A stretch of DNA of 64,000 bases from Sarocladium kiliense. Its lineage: Eukaryota > Ascomycota > Sordariomycetes > Hypocreales > Sarocladiaceae. Both the position numbers and the translations under genes were made by a program. Shown here piece by piece: positions 1 through 10,739 of the stretch (position 1 is its first letter; each line of letters opens with the position of its first letter). The DNA is taken from positions 372,001-436,000 of the forward strand of contig JAUZTG010000036.1 of the NCBI GenBank assembly GCA_030734395.1, in the 5' to 3' direction. The notes below the pieces were generated by a model. That model ran no database searches. It saw only the letters and a program-made list of their open reading frames with translations, and was not told the DNA's origin.

Positions 1-500
1 TTGTCATCGTCTTCATCAGCGGCTTCGCCACTGGCGCGTTCCTGAATTACACCCTTGCTCACATCATTCACCTCAGTCCCAAGAACACTGAGTACGTCAC
101 CACAAGCCTTATGGGGACCTTTCGCGGCTTTGGGGGCTCCTTTGGTACCTCTCTCGGTGGCGGCGTCTTCTACCGCATTCTTCGTGGTAGCCTCACGTCG
201 GGGTTCCTCGCATTGGACGACACCGGCGAGCTCGATCCATCCCGAAAGCAGCTCGTCTCACGGCTCATGGGTGCACCATCCCTGGTATTTCACGGTGCTT
301 TGAACTCAGATGAGAGGGCGGTCGCAGTGCAAAGTTATACCGCGGCATCCCAGGGTGTATGGCAAGCTGCTGCTGCTCTCGCTCTACTCATGCTCATAGT
401 TCAAGCTGGCACAGGATGGACAGCACCCCAGCACCAGGAAGAGCTTCTCACAGAAGCACGTGTTACTGTAGCCGAGAATGAAGGCATCGAGGAAGTTTGA
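1..500 (+). CDS. MFS transporter, 3' end only (drug/basic amino acid antiporter type)
   Basis: The reading frame is open from base 3 to the stop at 498–500, so the window starts inside this gene and only about the last 165 residues are present. The visible part starts in a hydrophobic helix followed by a conserved loop (FLNYTLAHIIHL), then a glycine-rich helix (FRGFGGSFGTSLGGG) and a last hydrophobic segment near LALLMLIVQAG. This loop-plus-glycine pattern is typical of the C-terminal half of fungal 14-TM MFS exporters of the vacuolar basic amino acid/multidrug group (Vba/Fnx1-like). The short tail after the last helix is hydrophilic and acidic. The substrate cannot be deduced. The gene is convergent with the Zn2Cys6 regulator that ends at 739, with 238 bp between the two stops. 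Confidence 0.8.
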   Translation, partial: VIVFISGFATGAFLNYTLAHIIHLSPKNTEYVTTSLMGTFRGFGGSFGTSLGGGVFYRILRGSLTSGFLALDDTGELDPSRKQLVSRLMGAPSLVFHGALNSDERAVAVQSYTAASQGVWQAAAALALLMLIVQAGTGWTAPQHQEELLTEARVTVAENEGIEEV

Positions 501-738
501 GGGTCATCGTGACTCGGACACAATTGTATAGCACTCCCTCTGTCTTCGGTAGACCTCTCACACATATAGAAGCGCAGACACGCTTTGGGCTAGATCTCAT
601 AGAATAAACGCAGGCGCTCAAGCGTCGTGATTCATGCTTGTTTTAAAGCTTTGCTGGCCTAAAAGCCGATGACAGTATCTTCCTCAAAGTACTCATATAT
701 ATTACTCCCCGTCACGCTTGAATACATCATGGGTCAGG

Positions 739-3520
739 TTACGTCGCCCCATTGAAGGTACCAAGAAAGTCAAACTCCCCATTACCGTCTGGGTTGAGCT
801 GACGTTCATTTTCCGCAAGCTGCTCGAGAAGATTGAGAAAGGGATCTCTCTCATCACCCTGCGCAGTGCTTGCACTCAGATTCCCAGGGCTGGCAGACTG
901 GCCGCCTTGCACAGGTAGCTTGCCATGGAACATATAGCTTCCATCACCGGCCCATCCAGGAGTGCCATCCATAGCTTTCGAGTCATTGCCGCCGAAGCCA
1001 TGGAAATCGTGCTCATGCTGGCCAACGGAAGCAGACGCCAGCTGGTAGTTCGGCGGGTGAGCAGACGGCAGTGCATCTGCAGAAGGAAAGATGGGCTGAT
1101 GAGGCGTATGTGTTACTCGCATGAGGTTCCTCAGCGCGCCTTGATCACCCTCGGTATAGCGACGCATCTGCGACGGCCGTGTCTGATCAGAGCTCATCTG
1201 CTCACTGCCCGGTAGTACGTCCCGCCGAGAGATGACTTGTGGCACACTCATCTTCCTCTTCAAGCCGCTGCGATCAGAGACTTCGCCTATACGGGGCGCG
1301 AACAGGTCATCGCCATTGTAGGCATCGGCAGTGAAGTCAAATTCGAGGTCCACCAAGCTGAGGTTGGCAGCATCAAAGCTGAACGAACGACCCCCGGGGC
1401 CGCCAATATCGGAGTATCGTTTGAAGAAGTCATCGAGCTGAAACCCAGGTTTATACCTCATGGACCCATGTGCGTAGGTCTGGACTAGCTCAGCGTGGGC
1501 GTTGTAGATGTCTTGTAACGTTTCGCGCTGATGTTGGACACTGGCCCAAGCGTAACGTAATTCGCTAAGTTGCTGCATTTCTCGGGACAGATACTCGGAT
1601 GACGAGCTGAATGGGCTTGTCTCTGTACCTAATCCCTGTTTGCTGTAGTGTGCCCCGTGTATGTGAACGGTAGCGGCGGTGCATATGCAGTATCCAACAA
1701 AAGAAGGCCATTCAATGGCATTGGTTTGTTTACCCATGTCCACGAGCTCGGATATGGCGTTCGCATGGAGAAAGCAGAGATTGGTTGCTTCGATCTGCCA
1801 CGATTGGTGCTGACCATTCCCAGTCAACTCGTCCAAGTCTATCGGAAGAAAGGGTCGATAGATAACACAATGAATGAGGTGATATATGAGTTTGCTGAGG
1901 ACTAGAACGGTCGAGTCGACTTGGCCAAACAGCGTCCCCAGGTCGGAAAACGCATCTTCAGTACCCGCGACCCATATGTCGAGATCTTGGCGGATCCTGG
2001 ACAGTTTTGAGAGCGAATGCCAAGGGAAGTGTGAATCGCCACGGACTCCGCCAGCGGCTAGATAATTGTTTGTCACACCCAAGATACGGGTTATATCTAT
2101 AAGCATTCCGGTACTTCCCTGGTATCTTCTACCCATGGCTTGGAAATGCTGGTGGTTCGACGCCGCTTGGAAGAATTCGCCGTCCACCGGCAAGGACGCT
2201 GGGGAGGGGGACCAGCAAGGTAGTCTCAGCATGATGGTCTCGTCGCTGATTAAAGACGGACGTTTGGAACCACATGCGTTGAATCGGTCCAAAAGGTAAC
2301 AGGTCCAAAACAACCGACGCCTGAGTTCACGCTCCACAGGTGTAACGCTGACATTGGGTTCCATCTCTCTGTGCAGCTCCAGCGCCACGGCCATGCCAAC
2401 CGCAGTTGCTATGCGTGTTAGGACGACTTCTTTGGAACCCGGGACTTCTTGGTGGACCTACTCATTAACATGAACGCCTTCTTTCCCTTGCCTGCGGCAG
2501 TGAAGGCAATTACTAGAAGCAGCAATGCCTGGAGCCCATCCACTGATGGGTTGTCGGTGCTGACCTCTTTCCTCGCTGTAGCTGCATGCTCTTCACTCAG
2601 TCTGACCGCAGCTTGGTAGCCGCTTGCATGTGGAGTATATCTACAAACTTGTCATTACTAGCACGATGTTTTAACGTAGGTGTTCCAAACTTACCGAGCT
2701 GCCACTGCCGATATTGCGTGTGTAAGGTAGCCAGGAAGCTGCTTGAGCTGGATGCGCTGCCGCACGGAGGATTCGTCCAAAATATAGTATGGTCGTGCGT
2801 GAAGCCTGTTGAAGTAGGTGTCGAGTAGCGCATCAGTTTGCATTTGGCTGTGTTGTGCCTCCCTGTAATGTAATCAGCTGTGACGACTCTTTGAACCCTG
2901 TGGAATCCACCTGGAAGCAAGTACCTTGATAAATCCGAGGATGGCAGAGGTCGAGTCGCTTGTTGTTCTTGTTGCGCGATCTTGGAATCCACGGCAAGGC
3001 CCTTCACGGCTCGTGAGGTGTTGTCCACAAGCGGCTCCCTCGTACTTAATGCGCCAGCTTCGATTTCCGTCACTGAAGTCGGTGAGGCCTCCTCTGCGGA
3101 GTTTTTCTCCTTCAACTTTGCTTCCAAGCCATCCACTCGGCGTAGCAGAGCTTCAAGAACGTCTCCTTTCGGACCTCTTTTCTTTGGCGTAGCATCTTCA
3201 CTGGATCAGTTTCACCGGGATTATTAGGTTCAGTAGAGCTTACCATAGATACAAGGACACTGGAAGATCTGGCATGCTTCACATGATGGCCTTACTCGGT
3301 TGCACTTGATCTGAACGCGAACATATTAGCTGAGGCTTTTCCCGGCAGAGGTGCTAGTGATAGGACTCGTGAGTTCGTTCACCTTGCGTTTCCGGCAAGA
3401 CTTGCAGTTCATAAGCTCTCGGGGCTCATTGCTAGGTCTTCTCGCAGGCAGCCTTTCGATCCCGACTTGCGGCCTTGAGATTGCCACTGGCTGCAGAGAC
3501 GGCGGTTGGGAGGTGTTCAT
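739..3520 (-). CDS. Zn2Cys6 transcription factor with fungal_trans domain
   Basis: Six exons read in frame: 3520–3383, 3310–3244, 3195–2925, 2862–2695, 2622–2462 and 2408–739, giving 824 residues. The Zn2Cys6 knot begins at CKSCRKRK and is split by the first intron; exon 2 completes it as IKCNRVRPSCEACQ followed by CPC, so all six cysteines are present at normal spacing. A short coiled-coil linker follows (LEALLRRVDGLEAKL). Exons 4–6 carry the fungal_trans domain, with the signatures LLDTYFNRLHARPY and RELRRRLFWTCYLLDRF. The family binds CGG-containing sites in the nucleus. The C-terminal third is low-complexity and poorly conserved. Target genes are unknown; the neighbouring transporter is only a candidate. 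The start is the first ATG before the zinc knot. Confidence 0.85.
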
Positions 3521-6500
3521 AGCGGCGGAGGTGACGGGGAGCTAGATATCGCATGAGGCTGAGCGGCCCTGGCTATAGGAACTGTCGTTCATTCAAACCA
3601 AAGTCGCCAGGGTGGTCCAAGGGATCAAGCCAGAAAGGCAAGCTCGGCGCCTGAGCACGGTAAAGTTGGTCGCTGATTGCGCTTCTGTCGAATGGCGATT
3701 GTTGACACGAGAGCAGGTCACACCATAGCACTGGCATTCGTCACGAGGTTAAACTGATGATAGCTGTTGAGAGGTGCTTGAAGAGCGTTCCAACGTTCAC
3801 ATAATGGCTTCGGAGGGTGTAGGGCCGTAGACAAGAGGCCGGCCAAGCGTGTAGAGGTGGAGTGTCGCTAAGATCGTTGGCTTCACGAGAACAAGAAGCC
3901 GAGGGGGGGCCAACTACCAGTGGGGTCAACAAAAGAAGATCACTGGCAGATGTCAAGTGCAGGCAGCCCACGTATGCCCAGACGTGAGAGCGGTCCTCGG
4001 GGAAGAGAGCTCTGGGGACAAGTAGTCAGTACCCCAGGTAGGGAGGATGGGAAGTAGGTACTGGAAGGGCTGGATCGCCACTCGGGACGGAGTTGGTGCG
4101 CATGGGGGGTGCTTGTGGTATTTTAAGAGTGTGATTCCGCGTCCAAGGACAAGCACCTTTGGACGGCGAGTCTGACCAGGTTCCAAGAGCGCAGAAGCAG
4201 CAGGACCATTGATGGAGACCTGGAAGCTGGGGACATAGTTGGCTAGTGCCGCAGGTGGGAGGCCTGTGGAGCAGAGAATGCCGGGGTTGGGGGAGCGCCT
4301 GTGCCTTGTCATAGCGTCGCATTCAAGCCTTCGTTTTGGATTTGAGTGCGACCTGCAGTTGCCCGAGTTGGGGTAGAGCTGTGGTGAAAAGGGATGTCCG
4401 CCATGTGTGGGTGAGTGGTCGATGGGTCCATTGCTGAGCAGAAGCACTAAGGGTAGGTTCGAGGGCCGCGAGTCCGCCACAGGGCGATTCACGCCAGGGC
4501 CCTTGTTGGCAGAGGATGATGCTCACACAGCCAATAGCTCCTCGGCTATCGGATCCCATTTCCTGCCAGACGATGCCAGCCTTCAGCCGATGCGAAGACT
4601 CCCTGGTTTGTTCAAAGGCACGGCTTCTGGCCCTGTGTGCAGCAGCACTGTCTGATGGCTACAACGCTGAAAATACAGACGCTTCAGACAAGCACGGCGG
4701 CCCAGCAGCACTTCTTCTGCCTTGCTCCAATTTTGTCGGTCGTTTCAGGTCATTTTCCCCCAAGGGCGGCCCTGCTGACGAGGTGCTACAAGTCCAGCAG
4801 AGCATCCTTCGTTGTTGAGCGTGGTCGTGGAATGAATCCCAAAGCAATCGGTCCGCGCCGAATAGAACTATATGATCTAACTAATATGACCCCAATGGCA
4901 CAGCTATACCAACGCTTCGTCAATCGGGCAGATGGGGAGTCTGGTACCTGGGGAAGGCAGACTGCCCTGCGATGGTGGATGGGTGGGCCAGGGGTTCGAT
5001 GGAATGTTGGGGTGTTCTGATTGTCGCCCAGACCAGCCGGGACCCAGAAATACGGGGAAGACGCCGACAGTCCACGCTCACATCGCCAAATATCATCCAA
5101 GCTGAGAGAGGGAGATTATGTGAGAGAAAGCATGCTGACGCGTTGATGGGAAACAAGCTTGGATTGCGATATGTCCACGTGATCGTGTCCGTGGCTTCTT
5201 GTAGCAACGCAGTGCCGCAATGTGCCTTCCTTCCACATGTGTCTACTCGTGACTTGCGATCGCGTGACTGGACAGTCGCTTTGCTCGACGCACCGCCGTC
5301 TGCTAGCCCTGAACGTCCCTTCGTTTGTCGAGAAAACATCATCCTTGGTTTCCCAAATTTGGAATTCATATGGAAACCTCGGCTTTATTGGCAGTCAGTA
5401 CCAGAGATCAGCGTTGCCATCTACATCTGCTCAAAGACAGGTGGGGAACCCGCACCAAAGCTACAGACAAAGGTGGTGAACGCACTACGACAATCTATTC
5501 TCTCTTTGCCCTTCTGGCCGACGCTCCTTTCTTCGGGGCGCGGGAGTGAACAAATGCAGTCCAAGTAAGGCTCGCTCTTAGCTCACGTTCCTGCTTGGCT
5601 GCTTTGTTGACATATCCCAATTTCGTAGTGCGACGTGGGCATTTATCTGAAGCTAACTGGGGATGAGCCACCTCGTCGTTGGCACTCTCTTAGACGAACC
5701 TTCATTCTGATTACATCTCGATCCTCTGGGAACAGGGTGCTCTGAGACACTGGGGTACCTTGCTGGCTTGGCTGTGTCTGGCAGCCGAAGCTCGGGACAT
5801 TCCACCATGATCCGCGACTCTGGATGGGATGGACCCTTGGGGATTGACTACGCGCACGAATCACACTCACAAGATCAGGGCCCTAGCTCATGGCAAGGGG
5901 AGGAAGTTCACCTCCCTCACCTCCACGGCAGCGTTCCATTCGAATCTCACTCCGGCGTTGCAAAGAAGCCTTCCAGAAGGAAAACAGGATGCAAAAGAAA
6001 CGTGAGCACCCGACTCGGGTAACCTCCGTTACTGAGCCTTCCCTTCATTTAGCAAGGGTGCTTTGGGCCGTCAAATTACGACAAGCCTGGCACGTTCCTT
6101 TTCCATGTCCTTGTCTGGTGACAACTCATCAATCTGTGACCTCGGCTTTGAACGAAGCCACGAACGCATACCCTCCATTTCCTCGTGAGAGGCTCGACTT
6201 ATCTACTGGAATCTCGTCAAATATTCCGAGGCTACACATGCATGTTCGATCCTTGTACTGCTTACACTGTGCATGGGAATTGACGAAGCACAGATAGACT
6301 CACCATTCACTGGTCAACATCATCAAGAGCAGGTCCACCGTACAGACTACTCGCACAAGAACGTTGGTGACCCCGCGAGTAGTGTGCCCCTCCACGGTGG
6401 CCATGCACGGCCCGACGAACCCGCGACAATCGCAAGCGGAACTCCATCTCTGTCACCCACCGCCTCAATTAAGCCTCACAAGCAGATCAATTATCCTAAG

Positions 6501-8372
6501 CTGGTCAAACAGTTTTGCGGACGTAGAGGCTGCCCGGAACCTTGCCTCCAATGGATTGACGAATCATAGTCATGGTGATGAAGGGATGATGGATCTGCCA
6601 GGATGCTAAACATTGTCGCGCCGCATGAGCTTTGCAGGGTCAGACAGCTCCAGCGCATGAAGTTGTCCCCTTGGCTTCCTCGTTCGGGCCACAGACACTC
6701 TCAGTAGAACGACGGATCTTCGGGAAACGTGGTGAAGCTTAGCCGCACCTGTCAGACCACTTGCTCACCCACCCCATCCCCAGGGTGCAACGCGCCAGAA
6801 CACGCAGCGTCCCTCAACACAATCGACTCTCTGGTCGAGCGCAGCGAAGTCACAGCCTTTCAACTGCCGACGCTTTTGAGTTATACGTTTAGCGGCCGTT
6901 GGCTAGCTGTCCCGTCGGCTGGGGTTTATTACTCGATGCTTTGGCTCCTGTTGTGCCCATGTGATATTACTGCATGCATGGGATTGATATTGCTGCTCCC
7001 CACACCCTGGCCTGTTCACTGCTAATCCTGTTTCAACTTGTTAAAATCGCATGCGTCCGACGTCTTGCATCTTGCTTCACACGGCCCCGCCATGACAGCA
7101 ACTGACATCTCTGTTCTACTCTCCCACTTATCCTGGGCACCCATCTCGAGCTACCAGCAACATGGCTCTGCCCTCCCTCGCCCCTCTCTGTATCTCGTTG
7201 CGGAAGCGATGCAATTTCCTCAATCGGTGCCGCATCTCCCCTCTCATTAGCTGAACCAGCTTTTGCTTGCTCAGGTTCGGTATTGTTGCCAGACCCGCAT
7301 TTTCAATCTATCGCCATGAGCTGATGGGTTCCCAACGTAATCACGGACACTGACAAACGGCCCGGCTGCTTTCCTAACTGGCCGTCGTTCATTGAATCCT
7401 GACTGGAACTATTCCGCATCCTACCAAGTAATCGGGAACGGTCGTGGCAAGCATGGCCCTTACGCGTTCCAGTCATCGCTCAGCCTGCACGAGGCGGGTC
7501 ATCCGAGAGTCGCACCTCTGGTTTGACATTGAGGGCTTGAAGCAGGGCTATCCTCGCTCTGTTATTGTTGTTCGGTTACACCTGCTGGGCTCGAACAGGT
7601 GTGGGGTTAACGCCATGCTGATACCCATGTCATTGCGCAGAACATTGCGCAGAACATTGCGCAGAACATTGCGTTTTGTGTATGTGTATTGCATTGACTC
7701 CATTGCGCCTTGTATCGCTGGCCTTTTGCCAACCCGTCAAAACGCCGACCAGCATCATTTCCGAGGGTATCGCCGTTGAAGGATCGTCCTGTCATACTGC
7801 ATGCAATCGCGCTAAATTTTCGGTCCCATCAGCGAAAGCAGAAGCCGTTGTGACGTAAGCTGAGAGCAGTACTTGCATGACGATGCCTGTGTCATGGCCT
7901 CAGTCTTCACGTCGCATGGTCGAGCCTTTTCCCAATATGCGGCGGATGCTCCGATGTGACCTAGCCGGGCTTCCACTCCGCCTTGCGTCTCTTCCCCGCT
8001 CAGCTTCCTGAAGTGGTTCTTCATCCCCGCCGGGGAGCGCCCACGGGAAAGCCAACTCCCAACCTGGGTCGTACTGTCACCCAAGACTTCTACCCCTTCT
8101 CAGAGCTAACATTGCCCATGTAACTCGAGTCTTGGCATCTGTACATTGTAGTCGCCCGTCCGTTTCGAGTGTACAAGGATGACGAGGCGAGCCCATCATG
8201 GGCTAGGTTGTGGCTTCCGGCCGTCGTTTCGGGTCTCTCTTCTATAGTCCGTTTCTGTCGGTTGCGTGTCCAACCTGTTGTCCTAATTTCGGTGAAATGT
8301 GAATGCAGTGCCCAATGAGGAGGTGTCGAAACCAGGGACTTGATCATCCGGATGCTCGGGACCGATCCCGCC
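3521..8372. other. 4.85 kb stretch without a convincing gene
   Basis: All open frames here are short, overlap one another in several frames, and show no recognisable domain. No tRNA, rRNA or transposase remnant could be read. The only structure noted is a 12-bp tandem repeat at 7631–7673. The base composition is balanced, not strongly AT-rich, so it does not look like heavily RIP-mutated repeat DNA. An unannotated long non-coding RNA or a fast-evolving small gene cannot be excluded by eye. Confidence 0.6.
7631..7673 (+). repeat. 12-bp tandem repeat, 3.6 copies
   Basis: The unit CATTGCGCAGAA is repeated perfectly three times, followed by CATTGCG. The unit contains the 6-bp palindrome TGCGCA. 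The repeat lies in gene-free DNA. Confidence 0.95.
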
Positions 8373-10739
8373 TCACCAACCCCTTCCTATCGATCTCGCG
8401 CCGTTTGTCAGGCGAACAAAGCTGTAGGGTACGTTTTGGCCTACAAGGAGGCGCAGGCTTTCCACTGTGGTAAAGGCAGCTACATCTGCGGCTTCGTATG
8501 CTGCAAAGCCACTCTGCTCCGCGGCACGGCCTAGAACCCCACTGCTGCCGACATTGTGTTCAGCTAGATCAAGGAATACCTTTCGATATTTTCCATTGTT
8601 AGTGCCCACGCCGTTCCCGAAGGCTCTCACCACCATCGCAACGAGGTTGCTTTTTTCCGATCTCAGTGCCGATACTATGAGAACCGGTGCATTCTCATCC
8701 GTCATGGACCTAGCACGATGCAGGCTCTCAAGGCTTGCCACAGGCTCTATCGTAGGAAGGGCTCTTGCCAAAGCGTCTGGTGTCTTGAATCCAACAGTAT
8801 AAATCTTGGATATACCAAGTGCCTTCATTGCAAAAAGCGTTGGTGCAGCGTCGGAAGACGACGAAGCAAAGAGGATCGCGGATCGACCAACATACAGCGA
8901 AGGAGCCAAGTCTCTGGTCAGCGTCCTTAGCACGCCTCTCCAGGATACATTCTCAAAAACGACACGTGTACTGTGCGACAAACCGCTCAATCTGTCGCTC
9001 AGCGCCATGTCGGCATGCTGCTGGCGAGGACTGGACGGCAGAGAACCCGGAGCAGAGGGGGCACTCGACGGTGGTGGAGATTGGACCATGATTGTGTCCA
9101 CTATTCCAATGGCTTGTACAGCATCTGAAAGCGTGGGGCCATTGCCATTGTCGAGCTTCGAGAAGACGGTGCATGCATTCGCGAGGGATGTGTAGGTGAG
9201 CCCAGGGTCGAGATAAGCTCCTCCGAATTCCTTTTGGTCACACCAAAAGTCAAGCTCCCCTTTTTGATTCTTCGATTGGCGCCGGACTGTAGCGAAGTGG
9301 TGAGGGAGGCCTAATTCGTTCAAACATTTCTCATAGAAGGATGTCTGTGACATTGGTCCTTTATGTGGCAAGCTGCTGATGCCGTATATGGTCTTCTTCG
9401 GCAGATGGCCAAGAGTAGCGAGGCTTGCATTGATTTCTGCAGTGCTCATCTGTCCTGGGGCGGCGATGATTGGGAGGAGCGGATGCGTGACTGGCGTAAA
9501 TACGCGATTAAGAGTTCTGGAGAGTTGGCCAATCTCGCCCATGTTCACAGCCGAGAATGGAGGGGCATCTGGGTTTTCTGCCAGCATCTTGGATCGAAAG
9601 TATTCGAGTTCGAAATTCGCACTATGGTCACCGACAATAGCAATCATTTTGATGATGTCGGCGTACTTCATTGATCGGTGGAAAATTTCCTCTGCATATG
9701 TCGACGACCATCTAAAATTGCCGGAGAAATCGTGGAATGCCGACATGATCCGAGAATGCCCACGTTTAGCAAAAAGCTGTTGTCTGACATCTTCGGGAAG
9801 CCAGAGTTCGACGTCGACGTACTCAAGCCCCCATTGGATCGCTTTCGAAAGGTATTTGTAGTAGATCTGCGGATCATTCATTGGAAAGCGTCCGTTACTA
9901 AAGTCAGTGCTTCTTGTTGTGAATATGATAGGAAGCTCTGTATGTTGGCGCAGCAGCATGACTTGCTCGCCTACGTAGCGAAGGCTCGGGATACCGGCGA
10001 TTGCTCCTCCGTCCAGCGGCTCTTGAAGAAGATCAACTCGTATCTCAATCGCGTCGCTCCCTACTGTCAGAATGTCAATGTTGGGGAGGGCGGCACGGAC
10101 ATCGGGGAACGTTGTCGAAATGAAGTAGGTGCGCGCTTTTGTCATGAGTTGCTCGTGATGGTTAGTTTGTCCCAACACGAAGGAAATAAACCGAGCTAAG
10201 TCTCTGCGGAGGGTCGAGTTATTGTTATAGAGAAATTCGAATTCGCAAGTCGACGAGAGGACGCTGTCCGGCGGCATTCCGGAGTCCGTAAAATGGGCAT
10301 GAATCGCGACCTGTAGGTTGGGGTCTTTCGAGCTCATAGTAGCTTTGGCGCGTTCTGCAGTTATGCCGACGACCGAGCCGCAACCTTCACCTGTCAGCTT
10401 TGTGAAGTCCAAGTCGGAGACAACAGGTCTGCCCAAGACTTCCGCAAATGCTGAGACAATATGATCCTGCCCGGGCTCATATACGACAACAACGAGACGG
10501 GCATCGCCTCGCTGCGGTATGTCTTGACCTGATCCATTGGTGATTGAGACGGGCTCGGGCCCTGCCGCGTTGTTGGTGTGGTGATGCGTGAAGCTGGCAC
10601 CATTCAGGTTGCCGTGGACTTTGTCATCGCTATCAAACTGGCGGAACATTGGTACAGTTGCGGGGCTCGGTGGTGACAAGAGCTGGCGAACTGCTGCCAT
10701 CGTTGTCCTCCTAGTCGATCGTGACTGGTGATTGACCAA
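8373..10739 (-). CDS. QUTR/QA-1S-like quinate-pathway repressor (shikimate enzyme-derived domains)
   Basis: Single exon, 788 residues; a second ATG at residue 14 is an equally possible start. Residues about 80–210 resemble a decayed shikimate-kinase domain: where the P-loop should be, the sequence is VVVVYEPGQDHI, with no GxxxxGKS/T. Residues about 222–430 form a type I 3-dehydroquinase domain (IEIRVDLL, FTTRS, YVDVE), and the usual catalytic positions look intact: His336 in FHDFSG and Lys364 in DIIKMIA. Residues about 447–788 match shikimate dehydrogenase, but the catalytic lysine region reads FGGAYLDPGL and the nucleotide-binding glycines are replaced by a serine run. This three-domain order is that of the AROM C-terminus and of Aspergillus QUTR, which represses quinate genes by binding the activator QUTA. 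No quinate genes lie nearby. It is somewhat shorter than classical QUTR, mostly at the N-terminus. Confidence 0.85.
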   Translation of the reverse strand: MVNHQSRSTRRTTMAAVRQLLSPPSPATVPMFRQFDSDDKVHGNLNGASFTHHHTNNAAGPEPVSITNGSGQDIPQRGDARLVVVVYEPGQDHIVSAFAEVLGRPVVSDLDFTKLTGEGCGSVVGITAERAKATMSSKDPNLQVAIHAHFTDSGMPPDSVLSSTCEFEFLYNNNSTLRRDLARFISFVLGQTNHHEQLMTKARTYFISTTFPDVRAALPNIDILTVGSDAIEIRVDLLQEPLDGGAIAGIPSLRYVGEQVMLLRQHTELPIIFTTRSTDFSNGRFPMNDPQIYYKYLSKAIQWGLEYVDVELWLPEDVRQQLFAKRGHSRIMSAFHDFSGNFRWSSTYAEEIFHRSMKYADIIKMIAIVGDHSANFELEYFRSKMLAENPDAPPFSAVNMGEIGQLSRTLNRVFTPVTHPLLPIIAAPGQMSTAEINASLATLGHLPKKTIYGISSLPHKGPMSQTSFYEKCLNELGLPHHFATVRRQSKNQKGELDFWCDQKEFGGAYLDPGLTYTSLANACTVFSKLDNGNGPTLSDAVQAIGIVDTIMVQSPPPSSAPSAPGSLPSSPRQQHADMALSDRLSGLSHSTRVVFENVSWRGVLRTLTRDLAPSLYVGRSAILFASSSSDAAPTLFAMKALGISKIYTVGFKTPDALARALPTIEPVASLESLHRARSMTDENAPVLIVSALRSEKSNLVAMVVRAFGNGVGTNNGKYRKVFLDLAEHNVGSSGVLGRAAEQSGFAAYEAADVAAFTTVESLRLLVGQNVPYSFVRLTNGARSIGRGW

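Noticed and set aside
3521..8372. Transposon, tRNA or secondary-metabolite gene in the large gap
   Set aside because: No transposase, reverse transcriptase, terminal repeats or tRNA B-box pattern could be read.
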